From contig JAEVLN010000024.1 of the NCBI GenBank assembly GCA_018350325.1, positions 775,248-839,247 of the forward strand: a stretch of 64,000 nucleotides of DNA, read 5' to 3'. The notes beneath the pieces were generated by a model, which worked only from the letters and a program-made list of their open reading frames with translations, ran no database searches and was not told the origin of the DNA. Both the position numbers and the translations under genes were made by a program. This document shows, piece by piece, positions 33,449-46,744 of this stretch; the stretch's first letter is position 1; each line of letters begins with the position of its first letter. Source of the DNA: Globodera rostochiensis. Its lineage: Eukaryota; Nematoda; Chromadorea; Rhabditida; Heteroderidae.

Positions 33449-33674
33449 GCGGCGGCACATTGATGGATTTCATAAAAAAAGAATTTTAATGGACGGATTA
33501 TCAGGGTATTTGATCAATTAATAAGAATTTGCTTTACACCAACTTTTAGCAGCTATTATCAATGAGGGGGAGCGAGCAACCAGTTATACTTTGACATGTT
33601 ATCAAATAAACTTGAAATGTAAATTTTTAATTACAAAAATGCAGAAAAATGTGTTCAAATTTAAGTTAAAGTAA
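33449..33674 (+). other. Candidate coding island split by two stop codons
   Basis: 'ttttaattcag' precedes a frame that reads RRHIDGFHKKRILMDGLSG, then YLIN, then TAATAA at 33519-33524. In the same frame follow EFALHQLLAAIINEGERATS and 29 more codons to a TAA at 33672-33674. A GT...AG pair (33506-33549) could remove the stops, but it would shift the frame. Under a TAA=Gln code the frame is continuous from 33357 to a TGA near 33812. No family is recognised. Confidence 0.3.
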
Positions 33675-34279
33675 ATTTAACATTTTAAAGATAAAGAGTA
33701 TTTTCTTACGCTAATAAAACACAATACCAAAACAAAGTACAAAACTTTAAAAATTATCAAGTAAAAATCATGGCTAAAGTTGTTATTATCTGATTTACTA
33801 AAAATGTGAATTGTTCATTTCAAAAAATAGGGATTATACAGAAAAAACAAACACAAATTTTGTTTAAACCATCCAAACACAAAATATTAATCAAAAAACA
33901 CATCGGATTTCAGTTAGGAGTTGAGGGCAGAATCAAACATTTGTTTTAAATAAATTGTTAATAAAACCAATCAAGTAAAAAACAGAGACTTTAAAGCACA
34001 GAATATTAAAATTTAATAAATTAAAGTTGGAAAATATTTTATTCAATATAATCCTGATCGTATTTAATACACTATTAATTAAAAATCCGAGCGAAAGAAG
34101 AAAGAAATGCGGAATAATACGGAAGTTTGTCTATTTAATCTTTGATTTCAATATGATGATCTTTAGTTACAATATTTTTTGGTGGGTCTTACATAACTCG
34201 ATTTGAGATTTTGTGACAGATGGCAAATACTTAAGTATTGCAGGTTTGTTTTTGAATGTACTTAACAAATAACATTAAA

Positions 34280-34695
34280 TCATCTAAAACTTCCCGGCGC
34301 CACATATCGTCGCCGACAAACTGCCTGCTATTCATAAAAAGCTTCAAAAAACTAATGTACTTTTAAAAAATATGTCCAGAATCCGGCATGCCGGACCCAA
34401 AAATATCCGGATCCGGCGAATTTCTTACTTTTCTAACATTTTTTTGCCTTCCTAAAGACCTAAATTTTTGATCTAATGTTTTAAGATGATAAATTTTAAA
34501 GCGGATTTAGTCCCTCTTAAAACGAAATGACTGTATTCAGTAAATTTCGAATTTGGTCGATCCATTCCGCATTTCGTATTTTTTGTATTTGTGTTCCGTA
34601 TTTTTTTTGGGGGTTCCGTAATTTCAAATTCCATGTTCAATATTTTTTTTTGGATCCGTTTTCCGTTTTTTTTGTCACAGACTCTATGATATATC
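34280..34695. mobile_element. Probable transposon relic with CCGGATCCGG-type words
   Basis: GC-rich palindromic words ('ggcatgccgg', 'ccggatccgg') are followed by a T-rich stretch with repeated 'ttccgtattttt'. It ends near 'gtcacagactcta', whose reverse complement TAGAGTCTGTGAC resembles TAGAG-type hAT termini. No matching left terminus or target duplication was found. The open + frame at 34527 is a by-product of the T-rich repeat. Confidence 0.35.
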
Positions 34696-37103
34696 TGTTA
34701 TCTGATCATTTATAATTTTGTATAAGCGCAGCACAATTTATTCGCAAGAAATTACGGGTTTATAATCATCATGGTACAACATTTTATATTTCAAATCACC
34801 TTTATAATTCGGAAATATTGAAAAATAATAAAAAAATTACTAAAATTTTACATAAAAAGAAATTTAGAAATACACAAAAAAACGCCTTCTTATGTTGGAA
34901 TATTGGTTTTATGCCTTGGACGATACGTAATTTGGATGCTAGAGCCTAGAAAAAAGTATTTGTTTTAATTGTCAAAAAATACTGCCTTATTTAAAAGTAA
35001 GTAATTCCTTTTTGGTAATTTTTATTTTAAAATTATATACAAAAATCTATTTATAACTTATTAGTAAATGCAAGTGCAAGATGCCGATCAACAACAGAGT
35101 AAAATATTCAATTTTTTTTTTAATTTATCAACAGGCAAGATGTTTTAAAATCTTAACGCAAGAAATAACATATAATTCGTTTATAATAATGAAAACAACC
35201 CAAAGTCGGAAGTCATTTATTACACCACTAAAAAATACATGAAATTAAAAAATTAACGAAATGTTAAATTAAATGAAATAACAAAATGAGAAAGATAAAT
35301 TCTTTGCAGAAAAATTATATTTTAATTTAAAATAACAAATTTAATACATTTCCACAACACTCAATCAAGCAAGCCAAATAAGGCGATAATGGATAAAATA
35401 TCTTTTTAAAAGATACAAACAAAATTAAAAAAACAACATTGAAAGCTCACTTATTTAAAGCGCACAAAAAAACTTTGCATCATTTAAAAAACATTTTTAT
35501 ATGAAAATATTAAACTAATGGCAAGCTATTAAAAAACAATTTGGAATATTTTCTGCCCACGGCCAACATTTTTATCGGCAGGCTTTTTCAAAATCTTGTG
35601 TTTCTTTTCAAATTTACATCATTTCAATACTGATTGGAAAATTTACTTCTTATATAACAAATCAAAATTATTTGTTTAAAAATGTATAGAAAGATTTAAT
35701 TCTCTGTTCAACTATTAATAAACTATTATAAAGACAAATAAAAGCATCAAGGAATCACACATTACGAATATGCAAAAATAATAAAAAGCACTACATTACA
35801 CTCGCCCATCACCTTTTAACTTACTCACACGGTAACTATGGAGTCGTCATGCAAGGTGGCGCGCCAAAGTGGATTTATAATTGGCTTCTAAGCTGCCCTC
35901 AGCCTCAAATTGCCCGGTAATAAATGAACTGCTAATTATTTAATCTCAGATTTAAGCTTCAATCGACTCTCAGCTATAAAGGCGACTTTTCGTTCAGCAA
36001 CTTACAGGAAGGCACAAAGCGTGGCTCGTTCAATCTGAATGCTTAAACAGTATATGTAAATAATGGATAAACAAAAATCAGAAAATTGATAACAATGAGA
36101 AACAAAGGGGCATATGAGATTAAGTTATTGAAAAATATACAATTAAACCTCTTAAAAAAATTTTAATTTAAAATCAGTTAGCTAAACAATACTTTAAAAT
36201 GCATTCAATAATTAATTTAAACATTATTTGCAAAATCGATTTTATAGATAACGATGATAGGAGACGAATGAGTAAACAAAAAGCACTAAAACATACATGA
36301 CATTTACGTAACGGTGTTGATGAGCTAACGCCATAACAGAGCTTATAATGCAAATACCAAAAACAAAAAAATTATTTTAAGTAAAAATTTCTTAATTAAA
36401 AAATATATTAAAAACCAAAGCATAGAGAATATATGTTAGAAAAAGTATAATGATTTGGGTTTAAACCAAAAAATTCTATTTTTTAAAGATTTATTTTAAA
36501 AAAAAGTTTGGTTCTGAATAAATATTTAATGACTTATTGGTGCAATGTAACGAATAAATCTAACTAAAAAAATGTAGTATAAAACTTTGTCAGTCGATAA
36601 AGACAGCGTTGGTCTATTTGGACAAAATAAAAAAACCTAAACAAATTTAAAAAAAAATTATTTCCGCCAACTATAAAATAATGAAAAAAATTTTTTATTA
36701 CAATTTAAAAAAAATATCAATTAATTCTAAAGCACCAGCTAAATCTAAAAGAAAAGTTAATAAGATTTTGATTTTTATAAAAAACAACAACTAAAACTTA
36801 AATGTGCATCGATATTTGGTATCTAATCAATGTTATATTAAATTAAGAGTGCAAACTAACTGTGTATATTGTGTAGCAATTTTAATTAAAATTCCATTCA
36901 ACATTCAAAAAAAATTTATAAACGCAAATTGAGATGTGCGTTTACCATTTTATTCTCGTTTTAAAGATTAAGATTTGGGTGGTAGTTTCAAAACCAAAAA
37001 TAGACAACATCATTATATAATATATATTTATTTATAATGTAAGCAAACAACATCTCAATACGTTTTTCGGTCGGCTTTAAGCAACAGGGCTTTACGCGAA
37101 GGC

Positions 37104-37128
37104 GACTGATCAGACTCGCTGATCAGTC
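37104..37128. other. Perfect hairpin, 10-bp stem, 5-base loop
   Basis: GACTGATCAG-ACTCG-CTGATCAGTC. An outer pairing is possible between 'ttaagcaac' (about 37077-37085) and 'gttgctaaaa' (about 37132-37141), giving a longer stem with internal loop. It is the most GC-rich spot of its neighbourhood. It could be a structured RNA or a short inverted-repeat element. Confidence 0.7.
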
Positions 37129-38307
37129 ACGGTTGCTAAAACTACTTTAAACAAACGCTTAAAATTTAAAAAACATAGTTATTATTTTTACTCTTACCTC
37201 AACTTAGAAATTTTCAAAATAAAACTTTGCATTAATGACAGAATTTAATACCAACCACAAGTAAATTTTAAATATTTTAAATGGTATAACTTTCACAAAA
37301 TTATATTATAAATATTTATAAAAATTTAAAGCAAAGATTTTATTTTTATAAATATTATTTATAATCTAAATTAAAAAATTAAGCAAAAAAGTAAATTAAT
37401 AAAAATTTTCTGCCGGTATCGAGTATATTAATACTTTTGTGTAATTAGACAAATCAAACATTAAAAATGATTTATGAGATGAAAAATATGGGATAATAAA
37501 AAGGTTTAACCAAAATATCTTTTGAATAAATTTAAATAAATATGTAAATAATATATTTGGCAAAAATTAAAAGAGCCTTTGCAACTTCCAAAGCAAAAAT
37601 TTAGGTGATTAATATATTTTAATTAGAAGTATATTGCTTATAATCGTTAATTTATGAAATAATTTTGCAGGATAACTATAAATTACTAATACAAAGTTAA
37701 AGTAAATAATTAAATCAATTAATTATTACGAAAGCAAATAAAAATCGTTGCAATATTAATTATAAAACATGGCTTATAAAATTGTTAGCGAAATAGTTTT
37801 TACAAAAAAAAATTTAAATTTGTTGTAAATTTACTTGCTGCTTTGCTAGTTAACATAAAAGATTCAATATTTACAACGAAAACAAATCATTAAATCAATC
37901 ATTAATTCTTAGATACCAAAATAAGTACTGCACAAATGTGATTTTAAAATAACTTACTTTTGTTTTTTGTTAAAATTAATTAATATAAAATACAAATAAA
38001 TAAAACTTTAAAAATATTATATTGCTTACACCTTTTGCAGGAAATGGCTGTCACACACTTGTGGCAAGCAGCCGTTCTTTTCGCGCTTTCTTAACGGCTT
38101 TTGAGTAAATGAAAACTTTTTTTTATTATATGATATCTTTCTTCTTTTATTGCTTAATAAATTTCAAAGTAATAATTTATGCTTTTTTATTTGATTATTA
38201 TTAAAAACAGTAAGACGCTTTAAGTGACTTTTATAAATTTTTTGCATAGGTTTTGCATTAGAGTTGCCATCCTCAAATTCTGAGTTCGACCCCACTGATT
38301 TAATCCA

Positions 38308-38470
38308 TCTTTCATTGTATTTTTGTTTAAAATAATTTTTAAATTAATTGATAAACTTTATTTCCTGCTTTAGTTTATACATACTATTTTTTCAAAAATC
38401 TAATGGTCAAATCGTAATTATGGTTTTGTGTCATTGTATCTTTTAGATTTCAAATCTTTATAATATTAAT
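38308..38470. repeat. Dispersed module, pair of 3200-3370
   Basis: Copy of 3200-3370, here without the rest of block B. T-rich bias resumes at about this point. Confidence 0.75.
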
Positions 38471-41400
38471 TTCTTTAATTAGTTATTATATGTCGGTTTA
38501 AGTATTCATTATAAGTTACACCTACATTTTTGATTGTTCTTTCCACGTGTATGTTAGCAAATTATGAATTTTTTAAAAAATTGTTTGTTTTTGAAGTTAA
38601 ACAAATTTAACATGGTGCTGGACTGCAGTCCGCAAGGCGGTTTTTTCTTGTGCAAGGGTTTTCTTGTTTTTTTGTATCTTAAATTTTGTACTTATCTTTT
38701 CGCCATTTGCTCATTTTAATTAACAAGAAATTAAAATATTCGTTGCGGTTTTGGCCACAATTGGGTAATAGATAATTAATTCAATCACGTCTAAGAAATT
38801 TAGAAACAACTTGGCGAATTTGACATCCTATATACCATAGATATTTTTTTCAAGGAGTTGACAGACACAATGCGCTTCATTTATATTTATATTTATATTT
38901 TTGTTTATTGTTTTTATTTGTTCCAATATAAATTGTTTGAGTTTTCACTAAGTTTTATAAATGAATTCTGTAGCAATTAAAAGGTGGCTTAAAAATAACT
39001 CAAACCAAGTTTCGTGCTTATCCGATTGTAATAAATTTTAAGTTGTAGTTTGAACTAACTTTTATAAAATTTTTATACCCTTTCAAAATCCTGACCGGCA
39101 TCCACCGCATGCTTAGTGTCCCGGCGAGACTAATAAATTATATGTAGAAAATTTTTATTGCTATTGCAATATAATACATTATTAACATTATTCATTTGTA
39201 TAGGTAACTAAAAAATTTTTAAATATTAAAAAAGTATTCATACTTCATTTAATTAATCCCCACTTCCGGCCATAATAGTTATTAGCCGTTGATTTGATTT
39301 TTACGTAGGTATTTTTTTAATAAATTAAATTTTGTCTTTTCTGTGATTAAAAAGGTAACAATTACTATGTTATCGTAAGTTGTAAGCAACGTTCCTTTGC
39401 TGTAATATTTAATTAATTTCTCGAGTCAATTATTGACAAGAATATGGTTTATTTTTTTTAATTTGGTTTTAGTTAAATTATTAGTTTTAAGTTGCATAGT
39501 AAGTTAAATTTAACTAAACTGTGTGTATAAAAAGTGATTTATGTATTTCTATTTGATTGAATGGCCTCCTCCATTTTTGTAAGTAATATCTTTAAAAAAA
39601 CTTTATATGTTTATTATTGTAAACTCTTTCGCACCTTGTGATGAGTTTACTCATTATTTTACACAATTTCTTATTATTTCAATCGCGGAAAAAAATCCTA
39701 AAAATAAACCCATCCGAGTTTTGCGCAGAATTTCTTGGTCGTCTATCTTTGATTTTATAACTTTTTGAAATTGAAGATTTAGTTTTTTTATTTATATCGA
39801 ACAGGCAATCGCAAATTATTAAATTTTAGTTACATTTAATTTTTAGGAGTAAATTATACTATAGTTTATTGATTATTTTTTATTTGTTGATCAAGTTAGC
39901 TTTTTATAGTGAATAAGTCATTTAAAGTATAAAATAACAATTATATATTAGTTTCTTTGTAAAATAAATTTTTCTTGTTTCTTAACCCTGTATAATTTGT
40001 ACGACTATAACAAAATCAAGTTAAAATAAACTAATTCTCATTTTTTAAATATTTATTTATTCAAATTTTGGCATCAGCATGTATTGCCGTTGAATATTCG
40101 AACGAAGATTTGCTTCAACAGAGTTTCAAAGATTTGTCAATTGGCAAAAAACGGCGAAGTTTGCCCAAAATAATTTTTCCCGGTTGTTTGTTCTTATTTT
40201 TATCAAACATAAAAGTTTTTATTAACGGTGTTTAATGGCTTTAGGCTTTAATATTGTTATTATTCCAATCAGTTACACAAATAACTAATTTCATTACTTA
40301 GCTTTAAATTCAAAAATAAAATATTTTTTACAAAAAAAACACTCTAATAATCTTATTTTGTTTTCTTTTTTAAACATAGAAAATATATACTTGTTTATCA
40401 TTCTTATTTTTATAAATATTTATTTACTTTTAGTTTAAACTTTCTTCATTTAATAACTACTATGTTTAAACACAACATAATTATAAAAGAAACTATATCA
40501 ATCAAATTTATACTTAATAATTTTTGGTGTGAATTGATATTTGCAAGTTATTTAAATGGTGTCATAGTATAAGTAGTTCAATAGGTATTTAAATTCCGTT
40601 TTATATCATATATCTGTAATTATATGTACTTAAAACTTTAGCTGATCCTTGTTTTATCAATATTTTTAGTCAGTATATTTAATTTTTTTAAATTATTAAT
40701 GCTTATAAAATTCGTTTTGAAAATTGTTTAATTCGTTCCCGTGCAAATATTAGTTGAATTATCTCGCGTTTTTTTCAACACATTTGTACTAAACAAAATG
40801 CTTTTTATAAACATCGTTATAACATTCTGAATCGAAACCTTTAAATTTAGTAATTATCCCATGTTAAATTAAGGCAAATTAAAACAAAAAAAATAAATTG
40901 CAATTCAGATTCAATGAATGCTTGTAATCATCATTGATTTAATGTTGTTTTTGTTACATTAGTTTTTATTTTTTGTCCCATTAAAAAACAATTTATTTAT
41001 TGACTTACATTTTCTTATTTTTAAAGGGGTTTTTTGTTCTTAATCTTGATTATTTTAGAGATCACGTCGTTAAAACGATTTTTTTATATTTACTTTTTAC
41101 GTGCTTCCATTTGCTATTAATATTATTCAAACATTTCAAAATCTCATTATTTCTCAGTCTAATCTTTACCTGCAGTTTAATATGTATAATTTATCGAACC
41201 TTTCCATGATTCCGTCCGCAATTTAAGTTTATTGTATATTTATAAAAATCAATTACTTTTTACTTAATAAATTAGACTAATATCCAATTTTTTTAAATTG
41301 TAAAACAAACCAATGTTGTTTCCGTTGCTTTGTTATGATTTTTGCGATCGAAAAGTCGTTATATTTAGGTCACATGATAATATACTCAATCTTATTTTTA

Positions 41401-42385
41401 TTTTCGGGATTGTATACAACATTTTTTTTAGATAGAGTTTGATTTTGATTTCTTATAAAATTTTAAATACATTAAAATTAAAGTATATGTTTATTTTTTG
41501 TGCAAATGAACGAATGCAGGCTGCTTTAATTTGATTACAACAATTATTGAATTTAATTCATTGTTTGCTATCTAATATAAACAATTTAATATTTATTTTT
41601 AATTATCGTTAGCGATCCGTGAACGGAATAAAATTTGTGATAAAAGAATTCTCGCTTTTTTTGCTACAAGTATAGTTTGACAAATTTTGTTTGTTTAGTT
41701 TCTTTAAAAATGAATTCTTCAATTAACTTTTAACGTTATTATGATATTTATTGAATTTAAATGTTTTACAACCACCATTTGTCCCTATATCCTCTTAAGT
41801 GTAACCTACCAATTTGAATTGCAACAAAAAAAAATATTCAAATTTTTGATTTGTTTACATATTGCATATAATATCGTTTTTTGGTTTAGTTTTCGCGGCG
41901 AGTTTATAGTGAAATATAATAAAATTTTACTATACATTCTTTAGATTAGTAACAAATTAATAAAAATCAATAATTTTTCTCTTTTGATTTTGTTAAATTT
42001 TTTACTAATGAAATTCGGCGCTACTATTAGGCATTTTTTATATATTCTGTTAAATAACTTTATTTTATTTTAATTGGTACTTAATAATTTTTGGTTTAAA
42101 TAATTCGAGGCGGTTCCGCCTTCACATTTTGTGTTGAAGTTGAGCATGAAACCACGTAGGCTTCGCGTAGTTTTTGTACATATATTTTATAAGTGAGGGG
42201 GGGAGCAATTTATTTCAAATAATTTAAAAAGTTATCATTTTTTTTAAATAGTCGGTGAGTTCGGCCAACCATAAAAATAAAAAAACCAAAAAGTTGTAAA
42301 TGCCGCCCAAAAATATTCACGCTAAAAATTTTAGAAATTATTTACTCTACTACACAGACTCACCGAAAATCATAAAAAATGACTT
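38470..42385. other. AT-rich DNA, no gene seen
   Basis: T-rich sequence. The patch 39070-39135 ('tgaccggcatccaccgcatg', 'agtgtcccggcgaga') is open on both strands for about 30 codons and may be a repeat relic. The frames at 41000-41209 and 41741-41944 are Phe/Leu/Ile-rich, as expected of any T-rich strand, and I do not call them genes. Confidence 0.5.
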
Positions 42386-42640
42386 CCATAGTCGGGGTTC
42401 GAACCCCAGCCTAAATTCCGATGAATTCAGGACAGGATCAGGATTGATTTGCCGGATCAGAATCAAGATATGAAAATGACCAGGATCGAGATTTGCCAGG
42501 CGAGATTTGCCAGGATCAAAATCCTGGGTTTTCAGGATATCCTGATCCTGCTGTTTCAGAAAATACAAGTAGTCCGTCCGGATCAGGAGTCTTAGTAAAT
42601 CCTGGCAGGACTCCTGTCCTATCCGGGCTCTAATGATAGA
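42385..42640. mobile_element. GC-richer repeat relic with 'aggatc' words
   Basis: It contains the palindrome GGGGTTCGAACCCC at 42394-42407, many 'caggatc' and 'ggatcagg' words, and an end 'tatccgggctcta' whose reverse complement TAGAGCCCGGATA looks like a DNA-transposon terminus. The 98-codon - strand frame over it (42350-42646) encodes repeated Asp-Pro and Ile-Leu words from those repeats. It is more likely repeat-derived than a gene. Confidence 0.4.
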
Positions 42641-43619
42641 GGACACGGATAAAATTATTTTTATTTATTGCTGTTATAATGTTATAATCTTAATTAGGTA
42701 AAATATTTTTATATCTTTAAAGCTAAAGATTTGATCAAAGATCTGAATACTTTCTTTTAATATATTGTGTAATTAAATATAAATATGTTAATTTTTAAAA
42801 TCCACTCTTGACATGCGACTCTGTCTTTGATCTTTTAAACAATATTGGTTTGTTTTGGTTTATCTAATTTACTTACAATCTATCAATGAGTGATTCAAAA
42901 AATATCATTTTTAATCAAAATGAATTGTTTCATACGTCTTAAAAAAAATAAATTTTTTGAACAAAATTGTCTACAACTTTTTGAGTTTCATAAGAACAGT
43001 TTTTTAACTAAAAAATGCTGTCAAAATTTTTATTTTTATTTTAATAAAATGAAGAACAACTGTTGAATATGCATTAATTAAAGAAAGTTTCGTTTGGCCC
43101 TTGTCATTCCGACATAAAATACTCTTTTTTCTTCTAATTGATCTTCACTGTATTTTTGGTCATCAATTTTCCGCTTCTAAGCTGTTCGATAGGCTTCTTT
43201 GTATAAATATGATATGTCTGGTCGCTCTCACGGGGCTGATATCAAAGCAATTTATTTCAAATAATTTTTAAAGTCCCCATTATTGTTTTGTCGCTTGATC
43301 TATCTTGAAGATCAGCAAAAATATTATTTATAACTTCATAAACGGTTTTAAATTTTCTAAATTCTAATATCAGGATAACATTTAAACTCTTTATAGCAAA
43401 AAAAAAGGTTATTATTAAGTGAACCTATGAAGAGCATCAAAATTGTCACAGAAGGCACAATAAATTTTAAATTTTTTGTAAAATTGACTAAACCTTTGTG
43501 ATTTTTTAAAAATACAATTTTTTTTGGATAATCCTGCTTCTACTTGGGAGGGGTCCGAGAAAATTTTTTTCTGAAGACAAGATTGGTTAAGAAAATTGTC
43601 CTAAACAAAAAGGGAGCCC

Positions 43620-43750
43620 TCAACTAGAGCCCGACTTGGACCTTGGATCATTTTAGCCCCAACATTTCTGCTGGAGCAAAGTTTTGAGTTTCGGCGTACC
43701 CGGTTATCGGTTAACCGGGATTTTGAAATTACCGGTACTGAAAACGTTAC
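43620..43750. mobile_element. Probable transposon end with CGGTTAACCG
   Basis: It starts near 'ctagagcccgacttgg' (compare TAGAGCCCGGATA read backwards at 42632) and contains 'ggttatcggttaaccggg'. A similar 'cggttaaccg' end lies at 60212. The facing TAGAGCCCG words at 42.63 and 43.63 kb could be ends of related elements. No target duplication was identified. Confidence 0.35.
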
Positions 43751-44391
43751 TCTTTAAATTAAAAAGTTTTGGTGATAGTTTTATTCTGTTCATTTTGTTG
43801 TTTTAGTTTATTTCTCACTCTTATTTTATTTTAATACGTTTTTAGTTTACGTCCTTTATTCATTTGTTTTTATGAAATTCTCCACTTCTCCGATAGATCT
43901 TATTCTTAGTAAATGATTGTCTTTCATTTTTTTTAAATTTATTTTTACACCTTGAAATTATTTTATAATTCATTTTTGTCTAATCTGAAAATATTCTGCA
44001 GAGAGCGATTCTGCGCTAATGGTTATTTATTAAAATAATTGTAAAAATGCTTCAAATACAAAACAACCCAAAACCAAAAAAACCCAAGACTTTTGGTCTG
44101 TAATACAACATATTGATAGCTAAATACATAAATAAATTTGAAAAACTTGATTTAAATATGGAATAAGTGAAATCTCGAACCTACCAAAATAATTTTTTGT
44201 AGTGTTTAAACATATTACGGAATAGTTTATTAAAACTGTGTAGCCTTTTGATGTATTGTGAACTTTTTTGAATTATTATTTGTATTTTTTATAATTATTT
44301 GAACTTTGTTTTTGTATGTATTTGCCTTTTTAAATTTATTTAACGTTATAATTCCGACAATTTTAGCTATTGCAGTGCCATGTTTCGTTAT

Positions 44392-44960
44392 TAATTCGCG
44401 GTGGTGGTGCTTATTCTCCCTGCTTGGACATCCGGCGCTTCGATTTTAAACTTTGCCCATACTTTGTATAATTACTTTTCTGTAATTAAAGCCAATGTAA
44501 TTTATCATGTTTATAATTCTGGTGGAGTCACGATGTATTAATAAATAATTAATTTTAAATCGCATAACTTTTGATTAAACTTTTAATATCCTTGTATATC
44601 ATAACAATGTCTTGCTTTTCAGATCATTTATTTCAATTCATTCTTTAAACATTGGAAATTTATTAAATGTTTATAAAAATTATAATTACTCATTCATTTT
44701 CTTCATGTTATTTCAATACGTTTATTTATTTTTACTTTGATTGGAATTTATTATTACGTGGTCTCAATTTGGGTAATTGGCAGGCGCACCGCCTATAAAG
44801 GGCAGCAAACCCGCAATTAACTCCATCAATATTTCGGTTTGTGCTATTAATCTAGTATCAATAATGTATTTTGGTAACTAATTATTTTAAAATTTTATGG
44901 GAATGATTTAAATAATCTTTCTCTTGCAATGGAAAGATTTAGAATAATTTCTTCTTCCTC
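44392..44960. repeat. Partial copies of the 318-500 module and block B
   Basis: 44392-44580 matches 318-500. 44705-44960 matches parts of block B ('cgtggtctcaatttgggtaa', 'aatctttctcttgcaatgga'). The order differs from the first region, which shows that modules were reshuffled. Confidence 0.8.
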
Positions 44961-45644
44961 AGGGATTACCACAACTGATTAGAATTTAAATGGTTTGTTC
45001 GAGTTTTGATTATGTTGTTTGCCATTTTTTATATTTTTATTATTTTGTTTTTTTATTAATTGGTTTCCCTTCTTTGGTGTCTTTTCGTTTTCTTCAGGCT
45101 TTGAATTTTACTAAGCACGTTAACGTAATTGTCATGCTTAAACTATTTTATTTTATTTGTTTTGAATTATTTTGATTTTACAATACGTTCGAGCTAATAC
45201 GTAAAGTTTCGGGATTTATTTTGTAAATCGACTGCTGTTCTGAGGTGACATTACTGTATATAATTTACAATTTAATGTAATAAAGCAATTTATATGTCCT
45301 TTACACATAATAATAAAAATAAAATTCTCATCACTTTTTTGTACTTTATATTGGTTGAATAGCTTTCGCAGCTAAAATCGATTTGATTAACGGTGGACTC
45401 CAAATAAATAAATCATAAATAATAAAATAATTCGTGCATTTTATTTTTTTGCTTTCAAGAAACAAATCAGAAAAACTGAAAAAATATTTTTGCGCAACGT
45501 CCGCCTCTGGTAATTGGCTTGACAGCTTTCTAGTCCACTGAGCAACATTAATCGCTAAAGGGCAATTAAATAAGGAGACTTTAATTAAGAAACCGTTTAT
45601 TATATATATATTAATTGATTAAATATTTAATTTTTTTCATTAAG

Positions 45645-46535
45645 TTAATTATTATTATTTCAATCCGTTTATTATTTTTTACTTTGATTGTAATTTCTTG
45701 TTACGTGGTTTCACATTTGGGTAATTCAATTTAACGGTATAATTCAAGTTCTGAAACTCTTAATTGATCCCAAGTGCGTTCAATTATTATAGGTTATTTA
45801 GTGCATTATATAAAGTCTATTAAATTAAATTAATTTTTGAAATTATATTCCGTGAAATATATTCTCCACTTCAATGTTAACAAGAGGACAAAAACTCCAC
45901 AATTAACTCCATCAATTTTCTGTTTGTAATCAATTCAATGTATTTTGGTAACTAATTATTTTAAATTTTATAGGAATGATTTAAATAATCTTTCTCTTGC
46001 AATGGAAAGATTTACGATAATTTCTTCTTCCTCAAGGATTTGAACTCGCAGTCCGCTGGTGTGTGTGTGTGTGTGTGTAGCGATAATTAATTTTCTTAAT
46101 TAAGCTGGAACTGCTTCCTTTGGGTAATTAAACTTTTAAATGATTGCGAAAGTTACTTTGCCCACGACAATTATGTAAATATGTTTAACGTTGTCATTTG
46201 GCATTGCTAGATTTTTATTTTAGCTCCTTTTTTAATTTATCTGATAAGCATCTAAATTATATTATTATTTTTCGACATTTACTTTGATATTTAATTCGTT
46301 GTTCTAGGCTTCTTGGAATAGCTTCTAGCTCGTTGTCTTAAAGCGTCCCTTTTAGTGTGATTAAGCTGCAACTCCTTCATTCTGATACGCCACATTTACA
46401 CGCGTATACTACTAAGCTGAGTAATGTATTATTTTTAAAACATAATTTTTAAAGTCAATTAAAAAATTATAATGAATAAATATTTGATTAATCAAATTTG
46501 TATTTTAAAAATCCTGAAACTTCCGCGTGAAGCCC
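45645..46535. repeat. Collinear duplication block B, copy 2
   Basis: Matches 2240-3195. A (GT)n run of about nine units lies at 46061-46078, where the other copy has other sequence. It includes an extra insertion around 46220-46400. Confidence 0.85.
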
Positions 46536-46744
46536 CATTAATATAACTTTATTTTTGTTATGTGAATTTGACTTTTATTTGGGTATATTTATCTTTCATT
46601 ACAATTTATTTTATAACAATTTAAATTTTGGTATTTAATTCTATTACAACGTGTTATTAATATGTCATATGCAAATTCACATTTTGCATTTGCTCGATAT
46701 TTCCTACGATATTGTAGAATCTCAACAATGATTACTCATCCCGC

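Larger units (their letters stand above)
32200..38040. other. A-rich segment with reversed strand bias
   Basis: The + strand here has more A than T, the opposite of the regions on both sides, and I find none of the families A to E in it. It contains few GC-richer islands (33180-33250, 33449-33600, 34280-34460, 35820-36030, 37070-37140). It could be an inserted or inverted block of different origin. No complete gene is recognised. Confidence 0.7.

Noticed and set aside
33506..33549. 44-bp GT...AG intron that would remove TAATAA at 33519
   Set aside because: Splicing there shifts the frame and produces a TGA after a few codons.
39070..39135. GC-richer patch as an exon
   Set aside because: Open on both strands with no splice signals or duplicate; undecidable.
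41000..41944. Phe/Leu/Ile-rich + frames suggesting membrane proteins
   Set aside because: Any T-rich strand yields such frames. There is no start context, homology or conservation.
42387..42410. tRNA-like B box (GGTTCGAACCC)
   Set aside because: No A box, acceptor stem or cloverleaf can be drawn around it. The palindrome alone explains the match.
42350..42646. 98-codon - frame
   Set aside because: It is composed of repeated 'caggatc' words and lies inside a transposon-like relic.
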